A stretch of DNA of 64,000 nucleotides. Origin: JAWXBK01 sp040878185. GTDB taxonomy: Bacteria; Pseudomonadota; Alphaproteobacteria; Dongiales; Dongiaceae. A program made the position numbers and the translations under genes. Below are positions 49,932 to 58,210 of the stretch, in pieces. The stretch's first letter is position 1, and each line of letters opens with the position of its first letter. The stretch covers positions 62,001 through 126,000 of the forward strand of contig JBBDMS010000059.1 of the NCBI GenBank assembly GCA_040878185.1, given 5' to 3'. The notes under the pieces were generated by a model. The model saw only the letters and a program-made list of their open reading frames with translations. It had not been told where the DNA came from and ran no database searches.

Positions 49932-50792
49932 CTAGGGCCGCGTCGCGCGCGCGCCGTCGCCCTCGGCATCGAGTTCCGACCAGATCGCGCGCACGCGCTC
50001 CTTGATCGCGAGCGCCTCCTGCCAGCGATCGGAAAGCTCATATCCGTCGGCGCCGGTGATCGCATATTCCTTGGGACCCAGTTCGCAGAGAAAATTCAGC
50101 CGGTCGTTCGCGCCCGCGCGACCGCGCCAGGAGATGAAACCGCGCCGCCACCAGAGCTGGAACAGCTCGAACCAGTCGCGGTGCTGCGGGAAAGAGATCT
50201 GGATCTGAATTTGTTCGCGCGACGCGACCCGGCCCTGGAAGGCATCGGCGCGGTCGAGCACGCTCTGGATCTGGTTATGGACGGTGTCGCTGATCGGCCA
50301 GGAGAATTCCCGCCCGACCACGAAATGCGAGAGATCGGCGCAGAGCCGCATCTGCGGCACCGCCTCCATCAACTGCAACGTATAGAGCATGTCGGTCGTA
50401 AGGCAGTCGCGATGGGTCTCGATCGTGACCGGCATATCTGCGCGTTCGCAGAGATCGAGCCAGCCGTTCACGAAGCGCGCGCCCTCGGCGACGGTAAAGG
50501 GAAAGACCTGCCCGATGATGTTCAGATGCCGGACGCCGAAATCCTTCGCCTGGGCAATCGCGGGCTTGAGATCGTCGATGCCCTTGGGGAAGGCGGTGAT
50601 CGTCGCGGCCAGCCCGAACCGCGCCAGCAGCTTCTCGATTCCCTTGCCGTTTGGATCGCCATGGACGACATCGATCCCGTCATAGCCGGCCTCGGCGATC
50701 ATCTCGACTTTCTCGTCGAGCGACCACTCCTTGCCGTCGGGGCGCCGCCGCTCCATCGCCCAGAGCGACTGGAAAACTTCGAGGACCGGCAT
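49932..50792 (-). CDS. TIM-barrel sugar-phosphate isomerase/epimerase-like protein
   Basis: A 286-residue protein of the xylose-isomerase-like/AP-endonuclease 2 TIM-barrel family. Barrel strands are recognisable in KVEMIAEAGYDGIDVVHG, GVRHLNIIGQ, MPVTIETHRDC and MRLCADLSHF, where Glu, His and Asp side chains would bind a divalent metal. The C terminus (ELSDRWQEALAIKERVRAIW) is typical of these isomerases. It starts directly where the Lrp gene upstream stops (50793), so the two are co-transcribed. The substrate is unknown. Confidence 0.8.
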   Translation of the reverse strand: MPVLEVFQSLWAMERRRPDGKEWSLDEKVEMIAEAGYDGIDVVHGDPNGKGIEKLLARFGLAATITAFPKGIDDLKPAIAQAKDFGVRHLNIIGQVFPFTVAEGARFVNGWLDLCERADMPVTIETHRDCLTTDMLYTLQLMEAVPQMRLCADLSHFVVGREFSWPISDTVHNQIQSVLDRADAFQGRVASREQIQIQISFPQHRDWFELFQLWWRRGFISWRGRAGANDRLNFLCELGPKEYAITGADGYELSDRWQEALAIKERVRAIWSELDAEGDGARATRP

Positions 50793-51332
50793 CTACGCGC
50801 CCCTGGGCGACGCCGCGGGAATGCTCCACTGCACGGCGTTCTTGTACATCTTCAATCCGATGAGCGGTTCCACCTGGGCGATGTCCTTGCGGCTGTGACA
50901 TTCGAGGCGAAGAAAATCATGCAGCGCCTGCGGCGATTCGACGACGACCTCGACCAGTAGCGAATATTGCCCGGCGGTCGATGTCACGAATGTGACGTTG
51001 GAGAGATTCTGGAAATGCTCGCCGACCTCGTCGGGATCGGCGCCCGCGGCGAGCCGGATCAGCAGCATCGCATAGCCTTCATAGCCGAGCTTCACCGGAT
51101 CGGCGACGGCGAAGATGCGGAACACGCCGGCATCGAGCATCTGCATGATGCGATTGCGGACGGTCCCATCCGACACGCCCAGTTCGCGCGCGATCGATCC
51201 GTACTGCCGCCGCCCGTCATCCTGCAGCAGCCGGAGAATGGTGCGGTCGACATCGTCGAGGGTATAGCGCTCGCCCTCCGAGGGGGCCGGCGAAACCGAT
51301 GCGACCGACAGCTTCAGCGTGGCATCCGACAC
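50793..51332 (-). CDS. Lrp/AsnC family regulator, copy 3
   Basis: A 179-residue regulator starting at GTG 51332, chosen over ATG 51383 because GGAGG (51341-51345) lies 8 bp upstream. The HTH is VDRTILRLLQDDGRRQYGSIARELGVSDGTVRNRI and the RAM domain GYAMLLIRLAAGADPDEVGEHF. It is divergent from the Rieske oxygenase gene and contiguous with the TIM-barrel gene. It probably controls both directions through the AT-rich region between 51440 and 51545. Confidence 0.87.
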   Translation of the reverse strand: MSDATLKLSVASVSPAPSEGERYTLDDVDRTILRLLQDDGRRQYGSIARELGVSDGTVRNRIMQMLDAGVFRIFAVADPVKLGYEGYAMLLIRLAAGADPDEVGEHFQNLSNVTFVTSTAGQYSLLVEVVVESPQALHDFLRLECHSRKDIAQVEPLIGLKMYKNAVQWSIPAASPRGA

Positions 51333-51465
51333 AATTTCATCCTCCGCGACACAAGGCTGGCAGGCGACTCCGCATTCTCGCATGGCCCTGCCGGCCGCTG
51401 CACCCGGCCCGGCCGGGCGGGTCGCTAACCCGCCAGTTCAGGCGAAGGTTCGGATAAGTTACTGA

Positions 51466-51480
51466 AATTATGTAATAATT
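51466..51480. promoter_or_regulatory. AT-rich inverted repeat between Lrp copy 3 and the Rieske gene
   Basis: AATTAT-GTA-ATAATT is a perfect inverted repeat with a 3-bp centre, embedded in about 100 bp of A/T-rich sequence that stands out against the G+C-rich surroundings; TTAATTCATTAATTA follows at about 51506-51520. The composition and position fit Lrp-type operator DNA controlling divergent promoters. Confidence 0.45.
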
Positions 51481-51582
51481 GCAATATTCTGACAAAATCA
51501 GCTTGTTAATTCATTAATTATGATGCTTTAATGGATTTTATTGAGATTATCGGAACGCCAATTCGTTTTTCCGGAGATCGCG

Positions 51583-52692
51583 GTGACGACCCAACTGGCA
51601 TCCGACGCGACCGCCGCATCGCCCGATCGGCCCGGTCACTATGAGCCCGGCCACTATCCGCCGACGCTGCCCGCGTCCTGGTACACGAGCGACGATGTCT
51701 TCGCGCTCGAACGGGACCGCATCTTTCATCGCAACTGGTTCCTGTTTGCGCGCAGCGATCAGTTCGCCGCCACGGGCGACTATGTCGTCGCGGATGTCTG
51801 GGGGCTTTCCGTGCTCGTCCTGCGCAACAACGATGGCGGGCTCACCGGCTTGCTCAACGTATGTCGCCATCGCGCCGGCCGATTGCTCACCGACGGGACC
51901 GGCACCTGCAAACCGGCGACCGCGCTGCGCTGCCGCTATCACGGCTGGAAATACAATCTGGACGGCACGCTGCAACTGGCACCGGGCTTTTCCGCGGGCG
52001 GCGAATTCGATCCGGCCGCGCACAGTTTGTTTCCGGTGCGGGTCGAAACCTGGAACGGCCTCGTCTTCGTCACGCTCTCGCCGGAGACCGAAACTCTCGT
52101 CGACTGGCTCGGCGATATCGTCGATATCGCGCGCGACTATCCCTCGACCGACACGCTCGATTACGCGAAGACGGTCGAGATCGAGGGCAATGCCAACTGG
52201 AAGCTCTACGGCGAGAACGGCGTCGAGGGTTATCACCTCGCCTTCGTTCACACCTGGCTGCTGCAGGCGGTCGGCCCGAACGCCTACGACGTGAACATCC
52301 ACGAGAACGGCAAGTTCGTCGGCTTTCCGGTCGAGTATCAGGCCTGGGATCTCGAGCGCAAGTTCAAGGGCTACTGGATTCTGAAATTTCCGGGCCTGCT
52401 CGTGCATTTCTCCGAGCTCGAGTTCAACTGCGAGCAGGTGATCCCGGCCGGCGTCCGACAGACGCGCCTCCGGCACATGTTCTGGACGCCGAAGAACGAT
52501 CCGCAGCTCGCCGAGAAAATCGCGCGGGACTGGAAGATCACGATGCAGGAAGACATCGGTATCTGCGAGGAAGTGCAGCGCAATCTCGACGGTGGCGTCT
52601 ACCGGAACGGACGGCTCAGTCCCGCCCGCGAGCGCGGCGCCATCTATTTCCAGTCGCTCGTCCGCAACGCGATCGGCAACGCCGCCCCATAA
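51583..52692 (+). CDS. Rieske non-haem iron oxygenase, alpha subunit
   Basis: A 369-residue oxygenase. The Rieske [2Fe-2S] ligands are Cys94/His96 (CRHRAGR) and Cys117/His120 (CRYHGW). The catalytic iron site is seen as ENGVEGYHLAFVH (His218, His223), with Glu215 in the bridging region. The last ligand is expected near QEDIGICEEVQ. GTG 51583 follows CCGGAG at a 6-bp spacing; TTG 51541 is the alternative. The length is close to carnitine monooxygenase CntA and other quaternary-amine Rieske enzymes as well as to some aromatic ones. No reductase or beta subunit is adjacent. The substrate is unknown. Confidence 0.87.
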   Translation: MTTQLASDATAASPDRPGHYEPGHYPPTLPASWYTSDDVFALERDRIFHRNWFLFARSDQFAATGDYVVADVWGLSVLVLRNNDGGLTGLLNVCRHRAGRLLTDGTGTCKPATALRCRYHGWKYNLDGTLQLAPGFSAGGEFDPAAHSLFPVRVETWNGLVFVTLSPETETLVDWLGDIVDIARDYPSTDTLDYAKTVEIEGNANWKLYGENGVEGYHLAFVHTWLLQAVGPNAYDVNIHENGKFVGFPVEYQAWDLERKFKGYWILKFPGLLVHFSELEFNCEQVIPAGVRQTRLRHMFWTPKNDPQLAEKIARDWKITMQEDIGICEEVQRNLDGGVYRNGRLSPARERGAIYFQSLVRNAIGNAAP

Positions 52693-52760
52693 CGGCGATC
52701 CGGCGCATCTTTCGTCCCGGGCGACTTTGTTCCGACGGCAAGTAACGGGAGGAAACAACC

Positions 52761-53852
52761 ATGCTGGAATATCTGCGTTCGGGACGGCTGCCTGCGATGG
52801 CGGCCGGACTGATCCTGTCATGCGGGATCATGGCGAATGGTTCGGCGGCGCTGGCCGCCGAAAAACTGACGGTGATGATCGGCGTAAGCTGGCCGCCTTA
52901 TGCAATCTGGAGCGTGATTAAAGAAAAGAACCTGGCGCCCGATCTCGATCTCGACATCGTCTACATGGACGATCCGATCCAGGCACACGGTTTGCTCGCG
53001 GCCGGGCAGGCCGACCTGCTGATGAATACCATCGACTACGCGCCCATCATCGCCGAAGAGAAAATGCCGATCCGGCTGGTCTCGTTCGCCAGCCTCGATT
53101 ACGGCTCGTCGCAGATTCTGGCCGGCCCCGGTATCGACAGTCCAGCCGACCTGCGCGGCAAGACCGTCGGCGCGCTCGAAGGATATATCGCGCAGCTCAT
53201 GATGGTGCTGTGGCTCAAGGAAGGCGGCGTCGAAGCCGACGAAGTCAACTGGGTCAACCTGACGCCGGAGGAAGTCGCCGCCGCCATGATCTCAGGCGAC
53301 GTGGCCGCGGGCTACACCTGGGATCCCTGGGCGAGCCAGATCGTCGAGAATCTCGAAGGCAGCAAGTCGATCTCGAATGCCAAGCAGGATTACTGGTTGC
53401 AGACCGCACTGCTCTCCGATTCGGTTTTCATGAACACGGATTTCATTCATACCCGGCGCGACGTCGCGATCCAGGCGATGCGTGCCTATTTCGACGGCAT
53501 CGCCTGGTGGCGCGCCAACGTGGCCGAAGGCAATGCGATCATCGCCGATGTGCTCGGTTATCCCATCGCCGACGTCGACTGGGTGCTCGGTACCGATGGC
53601 ACGTCGCTCGATGCGGCATTGCGCATGTACGATTTCATGGAGGCGGCGCAGTTCTGCGGCGTCGCACCGGGCGAACCGCCGCATGACCAGGCGAACGGCC
53701 AGATCTGGCGCACCTTCTCGCTGACCAACGAAGTCTGGAAGACGGTCGGCCTCAACCAGGCGATCGTCCCGGCGACGCGGGCGATCGATTGCAGCCTGCT
53801 GCGCGAGATGTACGAGACGGGTTATGCGGGCGAGCCCGACCCGAATTACTGA
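52761..53852 (+). CDS. ABC substrate-binding protein, NitT/TauT type (no adjacent permease)
   Basis: A 363-residue binding protein with a Sec signal peptide (AAGLILSCGIMANGSAALAAE). The mature start KLTVMIGVSWPPYAIWSVIKEKNL and the STIDYAPI-like segment MNTIDYAPIIAEEKMPI make it a clear paralogue of the protein at 41233; both end with a MYETGY/LYESGY motif. Only the binding protein is encoded here, so it may share the importer at 40302-43254. The start follows GGGAGGAAACAACC. It lies 68 bp after the Rieske gene and ends in a strong terminator. Confidence 0.87.
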   Translation: MLEYLRSGRLPAMAAGLILSCGIMANGSAALAAEKLTVMIGVSWPPYAIWSVIKEKNLAPDLDLDIVYMDDPIQAHGLLAAGQADLLMNTIDYAPIIAEEKMPIRLVSFASLDYGSSQILAGPGIDSPADLRGKTVGALEGYIAQLMMVLWLKEGGVEADEVNWVNLTPEEVAAAMISGDVAAGYTWDPWASQIVENLEGSKSISNAKQDYWLQTALLSDSVFMNTDFIHTRRDVAIQAMRAYFDGIAWWRANVAEGNAIIADVLGYPIADVDWVLGTDGTSLDAALRMYDFMEAAQFCGVAPGEPPHDQANGQIWRTFSLTNEVWKTVGLNQAIVPATRAIDCSLLREMYETGYAGEPDPNY

Positions 53853-53871
53853 AGCCCCGACTTACTGAAAG
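53840..53871. repeat. Imperfect 16-bp tandem duplication at a stop codon
   Basis: CCCGAATTACTGAAGC is followed directly by CCCGACTTACTGAAAG (14 of 16 identical). The first copy includes the TGA of the binding-protein gene, and the second a duplicate TACTGA. Confidence 0.7.
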
Positions 53872-53888
53872 AGTATCTCAACAAAAAA

Positions 53889-53926
53889 GCGGCGGTGCGC
53901 TCGACACGCACCGCCGTTTTGTTTTC
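53889..53926 (+). terminator. Rho-independent terminator
   Basis: A perfect 10-bp stem CGGCGGTGCG (53890-53899) / CGCACCGCCG (53907-53916) with a 7-base loop is followed by TTTTGTTTTC, with an A-run before it. It ends the Rieske/binding-protein transcript. The A-run allows weaker bidirectional use for the BKACE gene on the other strand. Confidence 0.9.
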
Positions 53927-53985
53927 TCAGGACCGATCCATCAAACCGCGCACGCGTGTATCGTTACGCGCGGCGCCAGCGCGCC

Positions 53986-54870
53986 TCAATGCGTTTTGAG
54001 GCCGAGTATCTTGCGCGCTTCGTCCGGGCCGACGACGCGTGCGCCCATGCGCTGGATGATTTCGCCCGCCCGCGCGACCAGATCGCCGTTGCTCGCGAGC
54101 ACGCCACGATCGAGATAGATATTGTCCTCGAGGCCGACGCGAACATTGCCGCCGAGGATGACCGCCTGCGCGACCATCGGCATCTGCATGCGCGAAATGC
54201 CGAAACCGGCCCAGGCGGCGCCCGACGGCAGCGCGTTGCGCATCGTCAGCATCGTTTCCGTGTCGGCACCGGCGCCCCACGGAATGCCGAGGCAGATCTG
54301 GAACAGAGGCGGCGATTCGATCAGCCCTTCGTCGCACATCTGGCGTGCGAACCGGACATGGCCGAGTTCGAACACTTCCATCTCGGGCTTGACGCCGCAT
54401 TCGCGGATGATCTTCGCCATCGTGCGGAGATAGGCGGCGGGGCTCAAATAGATTTCCTTGCCGTCGCCGAAATTCATCGAGCCGCAATCGAGGCTGCAGA
54501 TGTCCGGCCGCAGCTCGATCACATGCGCGAGCCGCTCTTCGGGCCCGACCATGTCGCTGTTGGGTCCAGCGACACTCGGATCGTTTTCGCTCGGCACCCA
54601 GTCGCCGCCCATGCCGGCCGTCAGGTTGATGATGACGTCGGTGCCGCTGGCGCGCACCAGCCGGACCGCTTCGCGGAACAAGGCGACGTCGCGCGATCCT
54701 TTTCCGGTTTCCGGATTGCGCACATGGATATGCGTGATGGCAGCACCGGCCTTCGCCGCTTCGATCGCGGCGGCTGCGATCTGTTCCGGCGTCACCGGAA
54801 CCTTGTTGCTCTTGCCGACCGTATCGCCGGCACCGGTCACGGCGCAGGAAATGATGACGTCTCTGTTCAT
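53986..54870 (-). CDS. cdhC: BKACE family beta-keto acid cleavage enzyme (CdhC-like)
   Basis: A 294-residue member of the 3-keto-5-aminohexanoate cleavage enzyme (Kce/BKACE, DUF849) family, which condenses a beta-keto acid with acetyl-CoA and cleaves it. Zinc ligands His47/His49 are in THIHVRNPETG, with LTAGMGGD and GLEDNIYLDRG also diagnostic. In carnitine breakdown CdhC converts 3-dehydrocarnitine plus acetyl-CoA to betaine-type and acetoacetyl-CoA products. Proximity to the carnitine dehydrogenase-like and caiD-like genes supports that role. ATG 54870 follows GGGAGA. Confidence 0.82.
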   Translation of the reverse strand: MNRDVIISCAVTGAGDTVGKSNKVPVTPEQIAAAAIEAAKAGAAITHIHVRNPETGKGSRDVALFREAVRLVRASGTDVIINLTAGMGGDWVPSENDPSVAGPNSDMVGPEERLAHVIELRPDICSLDCGSMNFGDGKEIYLSPAAYLRTMAKIIRECGVKPEMEVFELGHVRFARQMCDEGLIESPPLFQICLGIPWGAGADTETMLTMRNALPSGAAWAGFGISRMQMPMVAQAVILGGNVRVGLEDNIYLDRGVLASNGDLVARAGEIIQRMGARVVGPDEARKILGLKTH

Positions 54871-55026
54871 GGCAGGTCTCCCGACATTCGCTTCGGCCGC
54901 CCGGGGCCGGATCGGCCGCCGTCCTTGGCAGGCTCTCATGGTGGCAAGTTCTCGCAACGCGATTAGCGGAATTTCGTACCAAATGATGTATATTCGCCAA
55001 GTATCGGCCGGGAGGGCCCTTGGCCC

Positions 55027-55074
55027 GCGGCCGGTCTACGGAGCGGCCGGTCTACGGAGCGGCCGGTCCACGGA
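55027..55074. repeat. Three 16-bp tandem repeats in the regulator leader
   Basis: GCGGCCGGTCTACGGA occurs twice exactly and then once with one change (GCGGCCGGTCCACGGA), immediately upstream of the GlxA/AraC-type gene (start 55086). Each unit contains a CGGCCG core. The array could be a regulator binding array or a slippage product. Confidence 0.92.
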
Positions 55075-55085
55075 GATGCCCGACG

Positions 55086-56117
55086 ATGAACGGTCCCGAC
55101 GCAAGCCGCGAGCCGGCAAGGTTTGCCTTCGTGCTGGTCCCGCGTTTCAACATGATGGCGCTGACGGCGACGATCGAGCCGCTGCGCGTCGCCAATTATC
55201 TGACCGGGCGGCGGCTTTATGACTGGAGCTTCCTCTCGCCCGACGGCGGGCCGGTGACCGCCAGCAACGGCATGATCCAGGCGACGCTCGCGCTGCCCGA
55301 TCGGGTGCCGGGCGATTCGACCGTCTTCGTCTGCGGCAGCTGGGATTCCGAGCATTACGACAATCCGGAATTGTTCGCCTGGCTGCGGCGGCAGGACCGG
55401 CGCGGCGTCCGCCTGGGCGCGATGGATATCGGCGCCTACATCCTCGCCCGCGCCGGGCTGATCGAGAACCGGCGCATCGCCGTTCTCTGGTACTGCGTTC
55501 GCGCGTTTCTCGAGGCCTATCCCGACGTCCGCGCCGAAGAGCGTTTGTTCGTCGATGACGGCAATCGCATCACCATCGCGGGCGGCACCGCCGGGGTCGA
55601 TGCGATGCTGGCCGATATCGGCAGCCGGCACGATATGCGGCTCGCGCATGAGGTCGCCGACAATATCCTGCATTTTCCGATCCGCGGCGCGAACGAGCCG
55701 CAGCGCAGTTCGCGCGGCGGGCAGCATGAGATCGTCCATCCGACCTTGCGCCTCGCGATCGGGCTGATGGAAGGCCATGTCGAGGAGCCGCTGGCGATCC
55801 CGGCGATCGCCGCGAAAGTCGGCGTGTCGCAGCGCAAGCTCGAGCGTCTGTTCATCAATCATGTCGGCCGCTCGGCCGTCGCCTATTACCGGACGCTGCG
55901 GCTGCAGCATGCCCGCGTGCTGCTCACCAACACGTCGCTATCGATTCGCGAGATTGCGCTCGCCTGCGGCTATGGCAGCCTGTCGCATTTTGCCAAATCC
56001 TTCTCGGATCTGTTCGAGAAGCGGCCGCGCGAATATCGCAATGCGTGGCCGCATGACGACCCGGACCCGATCTGGCTCGGCTTCTCGCCGTCGCTGGCGC
56101 CCGCGAAGAAACGCTGA
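55086..56117 (+). CDS. GlxA-type AraC regulator (CdhR-like)
   Basis: A 343-residue regulator with an N-terminal DJ-1/PfpI-like (GATase1-like) domain of about 190 residues (FAFVLVPRFNMMALTATIEPLR, VFVCGSWDS) and a C-terminal AraC HTH (AIAAKVGVSQRKLERLF, IREIALACGYGSLSHFAKSF). This architecture is shared by CdhR, GbdR and related regulators of carnitine and betaine catabolism. ATG 55086 is preferred over 55020 because the longer form translates the 16-bp repeats. It is divergent from cdhC and convergent with cdhA, a likely local activator. Confidence 0.86.
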   Translation: MNGPDASREPARFAFVLVPRFNMMALTATIEPLRVANYLTGRRLYDWSFLSPDGGPVTASNGMIQATLALPDRVPGDSTVFVCGSWDSEHYDNPELFAWLRRQDRRGVRLGAMDIGAYILARAGLIENRRIAVLWYCVRAFLEAYPDVRAEERLFVDDGNRITIAGGTAGVDAMLADIGSRHDMRLAHEVADNILHFPIRGANEPQRSSRGGQHEIVHPTLRLAIGLMEGHVEEPLAIPAIAAKVGVSQRKLERLFINHVGRSAVAYYRTLRLQHARVLLTNTSLSIREIALACGYGSLSHFAKSFSDLFEKRPREYRNAWPHDDPDPIWLGFSPSLAPAKKR

Positions 56118-56124
56118 TCCGGCC

Positions 56125-57078
56125 TTAGATGAACTTCCCGATCTTCTGCCAGGCTTGTGCGACTGCCACGAGACCCTGATCGCGCTCCTCCGTGAGATTG
56201 CTGAACGAGCGCCCTTCCGCCATCTCGGCACTGCCGTCGATCAATGTCTTGCGCAACTCGGGCGTCAGTTCCGGCGCGACCAATCGCGTCCAGGGCAGCT
56301 TCAACGCCGGGCCGAACACATCGAGACAATATTCCATCCCGCCTTCGCCGCCGCCGATGTGATACGTCATGCAGGGACCAGCGAATGCCCAGCGCGGCCC
56401 CGGCCCGTTCACCATCGCGATATCGATCTGCTCCGGCGTCGCCTCGCCGTTTTCGATCATGTGCAGCGCCTCGCGCCAGACCGCTTCCTGAAGCCGCGTT
56501 GCGACGAAGCCCGGCACCTCGCGTGTCATCACCAGCGGCGCCTTGCCGGCATGGCGATAGAAATCCGCAGCCCAGGCGAGTGCCGCCGGATCGGTTTTCT
56601 TACCGCCGACCATCTCGACCAGCGGCAGCAGATAAGGCGGGTTGAAAGGATGGGCGACGACCGTGCGCTCCGGCGTCGAACAACGCGCCTGGATGTCGCT
56701 CATCGACAGGCCCGACGTGCTCGACGCAATGACGACATCCGGCGGTACGAGGCGTCCGAGCTGCTCATAGACGGCCTGCTTGACCGCGAGAACTTCGGGC
56801 ACCGATTCCTGAACGAAATCGGCGTTGGCAACGGAAGCGGCCAGATCGGTGGTGCAGGTCAGGCGATCGCGCGTCGCACCCGGTGCTAGTCCGATCTGCT
56901 CAAGGCATTTCCAGGCGGTATCGATGATGCGGCGCAGCGCCGCTTCCTCGCCCGCATCGTGCATGTAGGACGTCACATCGTAGCCACGCGCCAGAAAGTG
57001 GGCTGCCCAGCCGCCGCCGATCGGACCGGCACCGAGGCAGGTGACGCGGCGAACATCCTTAACGTTTTTGCGTGGCAT
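56125..57078 (-). CDS. cdhA: 3-Hydroxyacyl-CoA dehydrogenase-fold enzyme, carnitine dehydrogenase-like
   Basis: A 317-residue NAD-dependent dehydrogenase. The Rossmann motif is CLGAGPIGGGWAAHF (about residues 14-28). The catalytic pocket shows IASSTSGL and AHPFNPPYLLPLVEMV, with the Glu-His pair of the family. The length, without a CoA-binding C-terminal extension, matches L-carnitine 3-dehydrogenases and lambda-crystallin-like enzymes rather than FadB-type proteins. Linkage to BKACE, the GlxA/AraC regulator and a caiD homologue supports L-carnitine oxidation to 3-dehydrocarnitine. It lies 17 bp downstream of the caiD-like gene. Confidence 0.83.
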   Translation of the reverse strand: MPRKNVKDVRRVTCLGAGPIGGGWAAHFLARGYDVTSYMHDAGEEAALRRIIDTAWKCLEQIGLAPGATRDRLTCTTDLAASVANADFVQESVPEVLAVKQAVYEQLGRLVPPDVVIASSTSGLSMSDIQARCSTPERTVVAHPFNPPYLLPLVEMVGGKKTDPAALAWAADFYRHAGKAPLVMTREVPGFVATRLQEAVWREALHMIENGEATPEQIDIAMVNGPGPRWAFAGPCMTYHIGGGEGGMEYCLDVFGPALKLPWTRLVAPELTPELRKTLIDGSAEMAEGRSFSNLTEERDQGLVAVAQAWQKIGKFI

Positions 57079-57095
57079 CGTTCCTTATCCTTGCT

Positions 57096-57911
57096 CTAGC
57101 GGCCCTTGAAGACCGGCGCGCGTTTTTCGACGAAGGCGCGAACGCCTTCCTTGGCATCCTCGGATTTCAGCATGGCGCGATAGACCGGCAAATTCTCGGT
57201 CCGCATCCGACGAAACGCGCCCTCGATCGTGTCCGCCTCGATCGCGCGCAGCACTTCCTTGATGGTCTGCAGCGCCAGCGGTGCGGCAGCCGCAAGCTTG
57301 TCCGCCCACTCGCGCGCTTTGACCATCAGCTGGTCGGCCGGTACGACGGCGTTCACCAGCCCATACCCGGCCGCTTCCTGGGCCGTCATGCGCCGGCCGA
57401 GCAGCAGCAGTTCCATCGCGATGTTGTAGGGCAGCCGCCGCGGCAGCCGTTGCAGGGCGCCTGCGTCGGGCACGATGCCCAGCGGCATTTCCGGCAGCGA
57501 GAATTCGACATGTTCGGCAGCGACGATCAGATCGCAGGCGAGCGCGATCTCGAAACCGCCGCCGATCGTGATTCCGTTCAGCGCGGCGATCACCGGCTTG
57601 TTGAGCACCCAGTTTTCGACGACTCCGGCGAAGCCGCCGAAAATATCGGTTTCGGTTTCCCACCAGTTGTCGAGTTGCTGTTCGCCGCTGTCGACCGCTT
57701 TGAGGTCCCAGCCGGCGGAGAAGATGCGATCGCCGGCGCCGGTGATGATGCCGACGCTCAGGCCCGGATCCTCGTGCAGTTGGCGGATCGCCTCGCCCAG
57801 CAATTTGCTCGTGGCGCGATCGATCGCATTGACCTTCGGCCGGTCGATCGTGATTTCGAGCACGCGGCCGCGGCGCTCGATCTTCACGGCGGCGTTTGCC
57901 TTGCCCTCCAT
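57096..57911 (-). CDS. caiD: Crotonobetainyl-CoA hydratase-like enoyl-CoA hydratase (CaiD-like)
   Basis: A 271-residue crotonase-fold enzyme with strong resemblance to Escherichia coli CaiD: LEITIDRPKVNAID, FSAGWDLKA, KPVIAALNG, GGGFEIALA (active-site Glu) and SLPEMPLGIVPDAG (second Glu), with the C terminus SEDAKEG...EKRAPVFKGR in the same register. CaiD interconverts crotonobetainyl-CoA and carnitinyl-CoA. Here it would link gamma-butyrobetaine or crotonobetaine to carnitine. ATG 57911 follows AAGGAAAGG. It is divergent from the acyl-CoA dehydrogenase gene. Confidence 0.85.
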   Translation of the reverse strand: MEGKANAAVKIERRGRVLEITIDRPKVNAIDRATSKLLGEAIRQLHEDPGLSVGIITGAGDRIFSAGWDLKAVDSGEQQLDNWWETETDIFGGFAGVVENWVLNKPVIAALNGITIGGGFEIALACDLIVAAEHVEFSLPEMPLGIVPDAGALQRLPRRLPYNIAMELLLLGRRMTAQEAAGYGLVNAVVPADQLMVKAREWADKLAAAAPLALQTIKEVLRAIEADTIEGAFRRMRTENLPVYRAMLKSEDAKEGVRAFVEKRAPVFKGR

Positions 57912-58125
57912 GTCCGAGCCTTTCCTTGAATCCTGCTTTGCCATCCCGGCGGTCCCGATCATCGCCGACCGCGCCCGTCGGATCGCCGGTTTTTCGCCAG
58001 GATTCTCCGGTTTTCGACAAGCTGGGGCGGTCCTTGCCCGAACCTGTCCAAACTTCACCGCCCGGCTTGCGGTTTCTGCGGCGCCCATTGACCGCCCCGA
58101 CCTCCTGGCGAAATAACGCTAAAGC

Positions 58126-58157
58126 TGCCGAATTTTCGGGATGATCGAAAAACGGCA
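58126..58157. promoter_or_regulatory. Inverted repeat between caiD-like and acyl-CoA dehydrogenase genes
   Basis: TGCCG...TTTTCG and CGAAAAACGGCA form an imperfect inverted repeat ending 54 bp before the plus-strand gene start (58211), in a 299-bp divergent gap whose remainder shows nothing recognisable. It is a candidate operator for the betaine pathway regulator. Confidence 0.35.
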
Positions 58158-58210
58158 AGTCGAAGATGCGTTCTCCGGATCGGCACCTGCGCGCCGGGCA
58201 CGAAGGAACG

